Shown here piece after piece: positions 16,810 to 25,291 of a DNA stretch of 64,000 nucleotides (the stretch's first letter is position 1; every line of letters starts with the position of its first letter). The notes beneath the pieces were generated by a model that was not told where the DNA came from, did no database searches, and saw only the letters and a program-made list of their open reading frames with translations. This stretch comes from Kaistella sp. (GTDB lineage Bacteria > Bacteroidota > Bacteroidia > Flavobacteriales > Weeksellaceae): NCBI GenBank assembly GCA_019459085.1, contig JAIBEW010000003.1, positions 1-64,000 of the forward strand, read 5' to 3'. The position numbers and the translations under genes are program-made.

Positions 16810-17136
16810 ATGATCATGGTGTGCCAAAGACTTCTCAAAAATACGAAAATTTCAGGGATCACTTTATTTCCTTTTATCATTCTGAGAAAAGAGGAGGATA
16901 GACAGAACAGCGTGCTCATCAACCACGAAAAAATTCACCTTCGGCAGCAGCTTGAACTCTTGGTGGTTTTCTTTTACCTGTGGTATGTGATTGAATATTA
17001 TTACTGGTATTTCCGGCTTGGAAACCGCTATCTGGCATACAAATCCATTTCCTTTGAGCGCGAGGCGTATGCCAAGGAAGAGGATCCGGATTATTTAGCA
17101 TCAAGAAAAATATGGAGTTTTTGGAAATATTTTTGA
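16810..17136 (+). CDS. Small HExxH-containing protein, zincin-like
   Basis: 108-aa protein with HEKIH (residues 40-44, in LINHEKIHLRQQ), a hydrophobic aromatic helix (about 50-68, LLVVFFYLWYVIEYYYWYF), then SFEREAYAKEEDPDYL, where a downstream Glu could be a third zinc ligand. The layout resembles a minimal membrane-associated metallopeptidase, but only the motif supports this. No close family is recognised. Start may be 16810 or 16816. Divergent from the DUF5522 gene. Confidence 0.7.
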   Translation: MIMVCQRLLKNTKISGITLFPFIILRKEEDRQNSVLINHEKIHLRQQLELLVVFFYLWYVIEYYYWYFRLGNRYLAYKSISFEREAYAKEEDPDYLASRKIWSFWKYF

Positions 17137-17188
17137 ACCATATTATTCAATTGAAATTAGTTAAAATTTTTTTAATGAAATTTGCGTC

Positions 17189-18103
17189 ATGGAAATTCCT
17201 GATATTTCAATCCCGATCACCGAAATTCCCTTGAGCGGGAACATCCGTCTTTTTATAAAAAGAGAAGACCTGATTCATCCTGAAATTTCCGGAAACAAAT
17301 ACTGGAAACTCTTTTATAACATCAATCACTATCTTGAACGAAAGCCAAAAAAACCTTTCATCATTACTTTTGGCGGCGCTTTCTCCAATCATATTGCGGC
17401 CGTTTCTGCTTTGGGAAACGATTTTGGAGTACAAACTTTGGGCATCATCCGTGGAGAAGAACTTCAGCAGAGATGGCAGGAAAATCCAACCCTCAATTTC
17501 GCTCATACAAAAGGAATGGATTTCCGTTTCATCTCCAGAGAAGAATACCGCGACAAAGAATCTTTAACCCTAACACTAAAGAATGAATTTCCCAATTCCT
17601 TAATTATTCCGGAAGGCGGAACCAATAGACTTGCTGTAGAAGGCATCCAACATATGCTGAATAACGAAACAAAAAGTTTTGATTATCTTTGCACCGCAGC
17701 AGGAACCGGCGGAACCGTTGCCGGAATTTCGAAATTTGCAGAAACAAACCAAAAGGTTTTGGGATTTAAGGTGGTGGATGATGGATCGCTGACGCAGAAG
17801 GTCTTTGAGCTTTCAGGAAGATGCAATTTTGAACTGATCGGTGCACATGATGGGAGCTATGGCAAAATAACAGACGAAAATGTGCGTTTTATCAATAGCT
17901 TTTCAGAAAAATACGGCATTCAGCTGGATCCGATTTACACCGGAAAAATGATAAAGCGGATTTTCGAACTGATTGAAGCGGATTATTTTCCCGAAAACAG
18001 CAACATTTTAGCCTTCCACACCGGTGGATTACAGGGAATTGAAGGCGCAAACCAAATGCTGCAACAAAAGAACAGAGCGTTCATTAAAATAATAAGAAGT
18101 TGA
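17189..18103 (+). CDS. PLP-dependent ACC deaminase / D-cysteine desulfhydrase family protein
   Basis: 304-aa fold-type II PLP enzyme. PLP lysine K37 in SGNKYWK; phosphate-binding loop TAAGTGGTVAG in the middle; IKREDLIHPEISGN is the family start and FHTGGLQG the end. It could act on D-cysteine or 1-aminocyclopropane-1-carboxylate, but Bacteroidota members are shorter than true ACC deaminases and the substrate is unproven. Followed after 13 bp by the glucosaminidase gene. Confidence 0.88.
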   Translation: MEIPDISIPITEIPLSGNIRLFIKREDLIHPEISGNKYWKLFYNINHYLERKPKKPFIITFGGAFSNHIAAVSALGNDFGVQTLGIIRGEELQQRWQENPTLNFAHTKGMDFRFISREEYRDKESLTLTLKNEFPNSLIIPEGGTNRLAVEGIQHMLNNETKSFDYLCTAAGTGGTVAGISKFAETNQKVLGFKVVDDGSLTQKVFELSGRCNFELIGAHDGSYGKITDENVRFINSFSEKYGIQLDPIYTGKMIKRIFELIEADYFPENSNILAFHTGGLQGIEGANQMLQQKNRAFIKIIRS

Positions 18104-18116
18104 AAAACAACCGATA

Positions 18117-19166
18117 ATGAAAAAAATATTTCTTGCTTTTGCATTGATTATTTTATCACAATTCCAGGCTCAGAAATGGTCCACGGAACAGCAGTACATC
18201 CAAAAATTTGCACCTTACGCGGTGGAAGAAATGGAAAAATTTAAAATTCCGGCTTCCATCACTTTGGCACAGGGACTTCTGGAAACCGGCGGCGGACAGA
18301 GTCGTCTCGCGCAGGAAGGCAAAAACCACTTCGGCATCAAATGCAAGGAAGACTGGACAGGAAAAACGATGAAACATACCGATGATGCTCCGAATGAATG
18401 CTTCCGCGTGTACGATGATCCAAAACAGAGTTATGAAGACCATTCAAAATTTCTGGCCGAAAGAAAATACTACGTCAATCTCTTTAAACTGGATCCCAAA
18501 GACTATAAAGCTTGGGCACATGGACTGAAAAAAGCAGGGTATGCCACCAATCCGCGGTATGCTTATATTCTGTTGGATAAAATTGAAAAGCATAAACTGT
18601 ACGAGTTCGACCGCACCGACTCCGAATCGGTACTGTATGCCATTCTGAAAATGTTTCCGGAACTCAACACCGACAGAATTTTTATGGCACAGCTGGATCA
18701 GAGCAAAATGAAGGAGGAACCGAAGACCATCAAAGTTCCGTACAAACAGACTTCCTATGCAGAGCAGCAGAAAACGGTTGAAAGAATAAAATCAAAAGGT
18801 GAGATCCTGAACACTGTGCTTGTAAAAAACCATCCCAACGGCGGACTGAAATTCATTATTATGCCTGAAGACACGAACCTGAAGTTTATTGCCAATAAAT
18901 TCGGAATTTCTGAAAGCAAAATCATGAAATGGAATGAACTGGACAATGACAAAGTTCAAAAAAACGACCTCATTTTTCTGGAACCAAAAAACAGCGATGG
19001 CAATGTGGCGACCTACAAAACAGAAGTTGGTGATGATATGCATCTGATTTCGCAGAAATTCGCCGTGAAACTCACGAAACTATACGCCAAAAACAGGATG
19101 AACGAAGGGGATATTCCAACTGTTGGACAACTGATTTATCTACAGGACAGAAAACCAAGAAATTAA
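18117..19166 (+). CDS. Glucosaminidase domain protein with LysM repeats (peptidoglycan hydrolase)
   Basis: Exported cell-wall hydrolase, 349 aa. Signal peptide MKKIFLAFALIILSQFQAQ, then a mannosyl-glycoprotein endo-N-acetylglucosaminidase-like domain (about 25-165): ITLAQGLLETGGGQSRLAQE with the catalytic Glu in LLETG, NHFGIKC, and GYATNPRYA. Two LysM domains follow (about 243-290 and 298-345), the second ending QLIYLQDRK. Likely cleaves peptidoglycan glycan strands during growth or separation. A strong hairpin follows the stop. Confidence 0.92.
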   Translation: MKKIFLAFALIILSQFQAQKWSTEQQYIQKFAPYAVEEMEKFKIPASITLAQGLLETGGGQSRLAQEGKNHFGIKCKEDWTGKTMKHTDDAPNECFRVYDDPKQSYEDHSKFLAERKYYVNLFKLDPKDYKAWAHGLKKAGYATNPRYAYILLDKIEKHKLYEFDRTDSESVLYAILKMFPELNTDRIFMAQLDQSKMKEEPKTIKVPYKQTSYAEQQKTVERIKSKGEILNTVLVKNHPNGGLKFIIMPEDTNLKFIANKFGISESKIMKWNELDNDKVQKNDLIFLEPKNSDGNVATYKTEVGDDMHLISQKFAVKLTKLYAKNRMNEGDIPTVGQLIYLQDRKPRN

Positions 19167-19184
19167 TTTTTTTTATTAACAATA

Positions 19185-19212
19185 CCGGAACGCGCCCTTG
19201 GGCGCGTTCCGG
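19185..19212. terminator. GC-rich perfect hairpin between the glucosaminidase gene and hemL
   Basis: CCGGAACGCGCC / GGCGCGTTCCGG, a perfect 12-bp stem with loop CTTG, ends 18 bp before hemL ATG 19231. There is no T-run directly after it on the plus strand, although T-rich DNA precedes it. It may end the upstream message or lie in the hemL leader. Confidence 0.7.
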
Positions 19213-19230
19213 ATTAAATATTTTACTGAA

Positions 19231-20520
19231 ATGAAATACGAAAGAAGTTCAGCACTTTTTGATGAGGCCTACCGGTATATTCCGGGCGGAGTGAATTCTC
19301 CCGTTCGTGCGTTTAAGTCCGTCGGCGGAGTTCCGATTTTTATGAAATCGGCGAAAGGTGCTTATATGACCGATGTTGATGACAATACCTACATCGATTA
19401 TATCAATTCCTGGGGTCCTGCTATTTTAGGACATACGCATCCTGAAGTTTTGGAAGCCATTAAAAAACAGGCTGAAAACGGTTTTTCCTACGGAACACCT
19501 ACCGAACTGGAAACTGAAATCGCGAAATTTATTGTAGAAAATGTTCCGAACATCGATCAGATCAGGATGGTTTCTTCGGGAACCGAAGCGTGCATGAGCG
19601 CGATTCGTCTGGCGAGAGGATATACTCAAAGAGATAAAATTATCAAGTTCGAAGGCTGCTATCACGGTCATTCCGACTCTTTTTTAATAAAAGCAGGCAG
19701 CGGTGCAGCGACATTCGGAAATCCCAATTCTCCCGGAGTAACCGCCGGAACGGCGAAAGATACTTTGATTGCCCGTTACAATGAAGTGGAGCAGGTGGAA
19801 GATCTTTTCAGGCATAATCAAGGAGAAATTGCAGCCATCATCATTGAACCTGTTGCAGGAAATATGGGCTGCGTGTTGCCACAAAATGATTTCCTTCAAA
19901 AACTGAGAAAACTCTGCGATGAAAATGGTGCACTTCTCATTTTTGATGAAGTAATGACGGGCTTCCGTCTCGCTTTTGGGGGTGCTCAGGAAGTTTTTGG
20001 GGTGAAAGCCGATCTGGTAACCTACGGAAAAGTGATCGGAGGCGGACTTCCAGTCGGAGCTTTTGCCGGAAGAAACGAAATTATGGATCATCTTGCTCCG
20101 AAAGGTGCAGTGTATCAGGCGGGAACGTTAAGCGGAAATCCGCTTGCAATGCGCGCCGGACTTACCACTTTGCAGCTGATTAAAAACGACGCCAATTTTT
20201 ACCAGAATATCAATAAAACAGCTGAAACGCTCGATTTTGAAATCGGGAAAATCCTGAATGAAAAAAATATTCAGCATGTCATCAACAGAAAAGGCTCGAT
20301 GATGAGTGTGTTCTTCCACATCAGTTCGGTGTCCAATTTTGATGAAGCGGCTGTAGCCAACCATTCCTTATTCAATAATTTCTTTCACCAACTCCTGAAA
20401 GACGGAATCTATCTGCCACCGAGCGGTTATGAAACCTGGTTTATTTCTGATGCCATTAAAGAGAAAGAAATCGAAAAAACCCTTAAGGTGATACAAAATT
20501 TCACTTATCTCAATGAATAA
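19231..20520 (+). CDS. hemL: Glutamate-1-semialdehyde 2,1-aminomutase
   Basis: Converts glutamate-1-semialdehyde to 5-aminolevulinate in the C5 pathway of heme synthesis. 429 aa from ATG 19231; an upstream TTG frame would run through the hairpin. PLP lysine K267 ([19 protein letters not shown]), D239 ([12 protein letters not shown]), and [16 protein letters not shown] for phosphate binding. [15 protein letters not shown] near the N terminus is specific to this enzyme among class III aminotransferases. Confidence 0.96.
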   Translation: MKYERSSALFDEAYRYIPGGVNSPVRAFKSVGGVPIFMKSAKGAYMTDVDDNTYIDYINSWGPAILGHTHPEVLEAIKKQAENGFSYGTPTELETEIAKFIVENVPNIDQIRMVSSGTEACMSAIRLARGYTQRDKIIKFEGCYHGHSDSFLIKAGSGAATFGNPNSPGVTAGTAKDTLIARYNEVEQVEDLFRHNQGEIAAIIIEPVAGNMGCVLPQNDFLQKLRKLCDENGALLIFDEVMTGFRLAFGGAQEVFGVKADLVTYGKVIGGGLPVGAFAGRNEIMDHLAPKGAVYQAGTLSGNPLAMRAGLTTLQLIKNDANFYQNINKTAETLDFEIGKILNEKNIQHVINRKGSMMSVFFHISSVSNFDEAAVANHSLFNNFFHQLLKDGIYLPPSGYETWFISDAIKEKEIEKTLKVIQNFTYLNE

Positions 20521-20525
20521 AATAA

Positions 20526-20555
20526 CAAAAACCACCGGATTCCGGTGGTTTTTGT
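20526..20555. terminator. Bidirectional terminator after hemL
   Basis: Perfect stem AAAAACCACCGGA / TCCGGTGGTTTTT at about 20527-20553, with an extra T-run, between convergent hemL and the beta-helix lipoprotein gene. Confidence 0.9.
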
Positions 20556-20580
20556 TTGATATGAAAAAAACTTGAAAAAT

Positions 20581-21804
20581 TTACTGTAGTGTTGTAAGGT
20601 CTACTCCTTCCACTGTAGACCAGGCTCCTCCTGGAATCTGTACTTTACCAACTGTAGAGGTTAAAGTGATTGTTTTAGGTGCTGTGGAAGGGAATCCTGA
20701 ATAATAATATCCGGATATATTATCTGAATTTAAAATATTGACAGGAGAAACTAATATTTTACCAGTAAGGACCTGAGAGATATCAGTAGGAGCGTCCTGA
20801 ATAACGACAGGATAAGCATTTTTCCCGCCTGTATTTACATAACCTTTGATGTATACATTTGAGAATTTACCATTTCCGTGTTTTTTGAACTGGATAGCAG
20901 ATATTTCTGTAGAACCAGCTGATTCCGGATTCGTTCCTGTAGCTCTGATTAAGGTAATTCCGTTTACTTTAGGGGCATTGGCATCTGAATTGTTAGAGGA
21001 TTCTATTTCCATACCGAAGTTTCCGATACCAGTTTGGTAAGCGAACCAGTTGCTGTTATCCTGTCCGTACCATCCATCTTGCCAGTCAAAAGAGTCATCA
21101 TAGTTTCCGTAAGAAATAAAATTCTTTGCACTTACAGTACCGCCGAAAAACTCGATTCCGTCATCCGTTCCCTTGTAAGAAACAAGATTTTCAAGAATTG
21201 TTCCTGCACCAACAGCGTAAAAAGTAAATCCGTTAAATTCGGAATTACCGTCTCCGATTTTTTTACCTGCATATTCTACACGTATATATCTGAATACTCC
21301 GGAATTGGAACCGATGTCGCTTCCACCGTAAATCTGATTTAAACCGTCTTCAGACGTAGCAGTTGGGCCGCCTCCGTTTGCTTTAATCGGAGCATCACCG
21401 TAAACGGTAATTCCGCACCAGTCTCCAGGAGTTTTTGAGGTCGTGGTAAATACAATTGGTTTTGTAGTGGAGCCATCCATATAAGCTTTAGAGCCTTTAA
21501 GTAAAACCAATCCCGATGCCGTGCTTGTGCTTACGGTGAAAGTAGCACCCGGCTCAATCGTAAGTTTCACGCCGTTGGCAATTTTTACAAGGCCTTCCAA
21601 TGTATAATTTCCTTCTTTGATCAAAAGATCCTGGGTGATGGTTCCTTTAAGAGTTCCGGAACCGTTCATTACGTTTCCTGTGGTTCCCGTTCCGGAATTG
21701 TTGGTAGGATTGTTTGCATCCTCCATAATTTCAACGGTACATGAATTGGTTGCAAAAGCAAGTGCTGCAGCCAGAGAAAAAACTTTTAGAAATTTTGTTT
21801 TCAT
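20581..21804 (-). CDS. Beta-helix-type outer lipoprotein, partner of the TonB receptor
   Basis: 407 aa. Lipoprotein signal MKTKFLKVFSLAAALAFATNSC (Cys22), then an acidic and Asn/Gly-rich linker. The rest consists of short repeating strands (EGNYTLEGLVKIANGVKLTI, GVFRYIRVEYAGKKIGDG, GTILENLVSYKGTDDGIEFF, NFISYGNYDDSFDWQDGWYG), a pattern suggesting a right-handed parallel beta-helix; aspartates and aromatics in the central turns could bind ligand or calcium. It follows the receptor gene by 23 bp and is likely its surface partner, analogous in position to SusD but unrelated to it. No enzymatic motif recognised. Confidence 0.8.
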   Translation of the reverse strand: MKTKFLKVFSLAAALAFATNSCTVEIMEDANNPTNNSGTGTTGNVMNGSGTLKGTITQDLLIKEGNYTLEGLVKIANGVKLTIEPGATFTVSTSTASGLVLLKGSKAYMDGSTTKPIVFTTTSKTPGDWCGITVYGDAPIKANGGGPTATSEDGLNQIYGGSDIGSNSGVFRYIRVEYAGKKIGDGNSEFNGFTFYAVGAGTILENLVSYKGTDDGIEFFGGTVSAKNFISYGNYDDSFDWQDGWYGQDNSNWFAYQTGIGNFGMEIESSNNSDANAPKVNGITLIRATGTNPESAGSTEISAIQFKKHGNGKFSNVYIKGYVNTGGKNAYPVVIQDAPTDISQVLTGKILVSPVNILNSDNISGYYYSGFPSTAPKTITLTSTVGKVQIPGGAWSTVEGVDLTTLQ

Positions 21805-21827
21805 TATAATACTTTTTTATTTTTTAG

Positions 21828-24416
21828 TTAGAATTTATAGCCCACGCTCATGTTGAATGAGATACCTTTTTTATAGTCTTCCATTCTGAGGTCATCCGAA
21901 AGAATTTTCACAGTACTCTCATCGCCCAATTCGAGTTTATAGGTTTGATCAAGTATATTGTAAATTCCCAGTTTTACTTCCACTTTTTTAGTGATTTCAC
22001 CCTGCAAAATAAAATCAAGCTGGTTGAATGGCAATTCGTAAACATTATCCAGTGACCCGAATCCTACCCCGTAAATCTTTTTTCCGGTAACATTATATAC
22101 CAGAGACATGGTTCTCTTAAGATTATTGGAATTTTTGAAATCGTACTTTAAATCGGCGTTCACCATCCACGGTGCTGCGCCCTGTAAAGTTCTCTTGCTA
22201 TTAATATTGGTTTCGTCTTCCTGTGCCTGAGATCGCTTGACGTCAGAATAAATAAAGGTAGCATTCATTCCAATTGACCATCTGCTCAGATTTTCTGAAA
22301 ATCGGTTTAAATTGATTAATGTTTCTAATTCAGCACCGAGTAAGGTGGCAGTTTTAGCGTTGAAAAAGGTAATTAAAGTTCCGTTGGAATTACTCGACGG
22401 AATATAGCTTCTTTCAATGGCTCGGTCAATTTTCTTACCGAACACATTAATGGCCAGCAGTTCATTGTTTTTAGGGAAGATCTCGTATTTCAGATCCACA
22501 TTATAATTCTGACTATTGTCTAAACCTCTAAAATTTTCTCCAAATGTCGCGTTGGGTCTGTCGTAGTTTCCTGCAATATTGTTATTGTCCGGGTTTATGT
22601 ACTCTATCGGCAATATTTCTATTAGAATAGGACGGGTGATGGTTTTACTTGCAGAAAATCTGATGTTTGATTTCGTGTTGATTGCCTTTTTCACTGATAA
22701 AGACGGCAAAATATACGTCCTGTTTTTAACAATATTTCTGAAGCCTCCGTTCACATCGTCACTAATAGCTTTCCAGCGGATGATAGACATATCTTTTTCC
22801 GCTCTAGCACCCGCCAAAATATCCCAGGTAGGATTGGGTTTGTAATTGATGCTTCCGTACCCGGCATTTACATACTGATACATGAAGTTTTTAAAATTCG
22901 GCTGATTACTTTCTTCATATTTAAATAAGCCATTCTGTATCGCTGAATTGAAGGATTGATCTGGACTGTCAATATCAATAACTTGTCCCGCAGAAGAGGA
23001 AGCTTTTGAAAATATGAATCGATAGGACATTGTTCTCTTGTCAGCAAAACCGTTATAACCCAATGTGAAGGTTATTGGATAAGTGTTTTGGTCATTTTTT
23101 TCTCCAAGAGACAGTTGATATTCCGCTAATCCGGAAAAATAATCAGTACCGCTTAGATCCAGATACTGTCTTATCATATTATTTCCACCATAACTCATCA
23201 GCAATTGGTTATCACCAGTTCTAACCCCGTAAAAAGTTTTTCTGTCCGGTTGCTCATACCAGTTGTTTACCCAGCTGCCTCCTAATTTGAAGTTGTGGCG
23301 TTCACCGATTTTTTGACTCGCTAATAACTGAATGTCAGTTAATCTTGAAATATCCTGCTGGTTGGTTCTGAAAAACATAATATCCTCAGACTTATTATCT
23401 CGGTATCCATCATAATCTTGGATAATATTGTTGGAGTTTTGTAAAAAAGTGCTGACCAAATTAATTTTGGTATTCGCTATTTTATAACTGAGGCCCAATA
23501 ACGCAGAGGACTGTACGTTATAGTTGTATTCGGTTTTATAAAGCTTGTTCTTAAAATCCCCGTTAGTATCAAAGGTATTATCATTACCTTCACGAAACTC
23601 ATATTCGGTACTTTGATTGAGACTGAAAAGCATCCCTACATTTCTGCTGTTTCCGAATTTTTGCGAAGTGGTAAAGCCAATACCTGTATTGGGAAATGAT
23701 TTTATATTATCAACATTCCAGGAGTCTTTAAAAGACGTATTCGGGATTGTTACTGCACTTGGTCGGAAATCACGAATTTCATCAGGCAACTGTCGGTCTC
23801 TGGAATTTAAACCGATATATCCATCCATTGAATTTGCAGATGGGCTGATCTTAAAATCGTCTCTGAAAGTGCTCAGAGAGTTAAATCCCACCGAAAACTC
23901 AAGTTTTGTAAACTCAGTTTCGGGCACCAGTGTTTCCACATCGAAGGTGGCACCGGCGAAATCGCCAAAGAGATTGGCGTTATATGTTTTATAAACATCA
24001 AATTTCCCCACGATATCGGTAGGAAACTGTTTCAGTTCAATAATTTTCTGGAATGGGTTGTTCGATGGTGTTGCAAGACCGTTTACCAGAAGAGAGTTGT
24101 ATCTTTCTTCAAGACCTCTTACAAAAAGACCTCGGGATTCAACGGTGTTGATTCCGGTAATCTTTGTAAGCCCCTGTTCCAGGTTCGAAATTCCTTTTCT
24201 GGAAATCTCTTCAGCACCAATAGACTGTTTCTGAACGATGGCTTTTTTCTGTTCCATCAGAATGGCAGTCTCAGTTTTTCTGTTGCTGTTACCCTGTATA
24301 ACAACCCCTTCAATTTTACTTTCTTTCTTAATGGTGTCATTAACTTCCTGCCCGTAAAATACGGCGGCCGATGATGTTAAAAATAGAACGGCGATACTCA
24401 GTCTCGTGGTTTTCAT
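21828..24416 (-). CDS. TonB-dependent receptor of a PhoB/PhoR-linked locus
   Basis: Outer-membrane active-transport receptor, 862 aa from ATG 24416 (MKTTRLSIAVLFLTSSAAVFYG, signal peptide); the frame is open to 24467 with another ATG at 24443. Plug domain: IEGVVIQGNSNRKTE, then GISNLEQGLTKITGINTVES, RGLEERYNSLLVNG. The barrel ends in MSVGYKF with terminal Phe. There is no carboxypeptidase-regulatory domain, so it is not a SusC. Its divergent neighbour is a PhoB-like regulator with an 11-bp-phased hexamer array between them, suggesting control by phosphate; the substrate is inferred only. Confidence 0.88.
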   Translation of the reverse strand: MKTTRLSIAVLFLTSSAAVFYGQEVNDTIKKESKIEGVVIQGNSNRKTETAILMEQKKAIVQKQSIGAEEISRKGISNLEQGLTKITGINTVESRGLFVRGLEERYNSLLVNGLATPSNNPFQKIIELKQFPTDIVGKFDVYKTYNANLFGDFAGATFDVETLVPETEFTKLEFSVGFNSLSTFRDDFKISPSANSMDGYIGLNSRDRQLPDEIRDFRPSAVTIPNTSFKDSWNVDNIKSFPNTGIGFTTSQKFGNSRNVGMLFSLNQSTEYEFREGNDNTFDTNGDFKNKLYKTEYNYNVQSSALLGLSYKIANTKINLVSTFLQNSNNIIQDYDGYRDNKSEDIMFFRTNQQDISRLTDIQLLASQKIGERHNFKLGGSWVNNWYEQPDRKTFYGVRTGDNQLLMSYGGNNMIRQYLDLSGTDYFSGLAEYQLSLGEKNDQNTYPITFTLGYNGFADKRTMSYRFIFSKASSSAGQVIDIDSPDQSFNSAIQNGLFKYEESNQPNFKNFMYQYVNAGYGSINYKPNPTWDILAGARAEKDMSIIRWKAISDDVNGGFRNIVKNRTYILPSLSVKKAINTKSNIRFSASKTITRPILIEILPIEYINPDNNNIAGNYDRPNATFGENFRGLDNSQNYNVDLKYEIFPKNNELLAINVFGKKIDRAIERSYIPSSNSNGTLITFFNAKTATLLGAELETLINLNRFSENLSRWSIGMNATFIYSDVKRSQAQEDETNINSKRTLQGAAPWMVNADLKYDFKNSNNLKRTMSLVYNVTGKKIYGVGFGSLDNVYELPFNQLDFILQGEITKKVEVKLGIYNILDQTYKLELGDESTVKILSDDLRMEDYKKGISFNMSVGYKF

Positions 24417-24475
24417 TTCTCTTTTTACTTTTTTTTCTTTCATTGCAAAGGAATGAAGAAAGCACACAAAAGGTG

Positions 24476-24514
24476 TTGACTCAATCTTAACAATGGATTA
24501 AATAATCATTAAGA
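24476..24514. promoter_or_regulatory. PHO-box-like array between the TonB receptor gene and the response regulator gene
   Basis: Hexamers TTGACT (24476), TTAACA (24487), TTAAAT (24498) and TTAAGA (24509) are spaced exactly 11 bp apart, one helical turn. OmpR/PhoB-family dimers bind such direct repeats; TTAACA at 11-bp spacing is the Bacillus PhoP consensus. Since TTAA is self-complementary the orientation is ambiguous, and the array could serve both divergent genes. Confidence 0.65.
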
Positions 24515-24578
24515 AATCTCTTCAATATTAACTTAATATGAACTTTCAAAACACTGCGGCACGCATATTAAAATTGAT

Positions 24579-24586
24579 TAACTTTG
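24579..24586 (+). promoter_or_regulatory. Putative -7 element for the response regulator gene
   Basis: TAACTTTG matches TAnnTTTG, 18 bp before ATG 24605, giving a leader of only about 12 bases. The phased hexamers end 64 bp upstream. Confidence 0.45.
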
Positions 24587-24604
24587 AATGGTTAAAACGT
24601 ACAG

Positions 24605-25282
24605 ATGAGTCAGAAAAAAATTCTCCTTATAGATGATGAACAGGATATTCTCGAAATCCTTTCCTACAATCTTGAAAAAGAAGGGTACCGTGTTTTCACG
24701 GCAAATAACGGAAATGAAGGGATCGAAAAAGCAAAGGAAATTATTCCCGATCTCATTCTTCTGGACGTAATGATGCCCGAAAAAGACGGAATCGAAACCT
24801 GTCAGGAATTACGGAAGATAAAGGAACTTCAAAAAACACTCATTGTGTTTCTTTCGGCCAGGAGCGAGGAGTTCTCGCAGCTTGCAGGCTTTCAGGCAGG
24901 CGCAAACGACTACATCGTGAAACTCATCAAGCCGAAGGTGCTCACTTCCAAAGTCAATGCCCTTCTACAGCTTACTTCCCAGGTTTCTGATAACTCAAAA
25001 AATATTGAAGTTGGTGATCTCATCATCGACAAAGACAATTTCAGGGTTTCAAAAGCCGGACAGCTCTTTCTGCTTCCCAAAAAAGAATTCGACCTGCTGT
25101 ATCTCCTCGCTTCCAATACCGATAAAGTGTTTAAAAGAGAAGAAATCCTCGAAAGAGTATGGGGAAATGATGTGATTGTAGGAGAGAGAACAATTGACGT
25201 CCACATCCGCAGACTGCGCGAAAAACTCGGAATTAACACCATTCAAACGCTGAAAGGAATCGGTTACAAATTAGTTGTGTAA
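24605..25282 (+). CDS. PhoB-like response regulator (OmpR family)
   Basis: 225 aa. Receiver domain 1-120 with acidic pair D10/D11, phosphoacceptor D54 (LILLDVMMP) and K106. A winged-helix DNA-binding domain follows (about 130-225): LLPKKEFDLLYLLASN, VGERTIDVHIRRLREKLG, TLKGIGYKL. The usual proline after the conserved lysine is replaced (DYIVKLIKPKVL), a small oddity. The kinase gene follows after 9 bp. Most similar by eye to PhoB/PhoP regulators of Bacteroidota; phosphate control is inferred from family and neighbours. Confidence 0.88.
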   Translation: MSQKKILLIDDEQDILEILSYNLEKEGYRVFTANNGNEGIEKAKEIIPDLILLDVMMPEKDGIETCQELRKIKELQKTLIVFLSARSEEFSQLAGFQAGANDYIVKLIKPKVLTSKVNALLQLTSQVSDNSKNIEVGDLIIDKDNFRVSKAGQLFLLPKKEFDLLYLLASNTDKVFKREEILERVWGNDVIVGERTIDVHIRRLREKLGINTIQTLKGIGYKLVV

Positions 25283-25291
25283 CTTAGCTGG

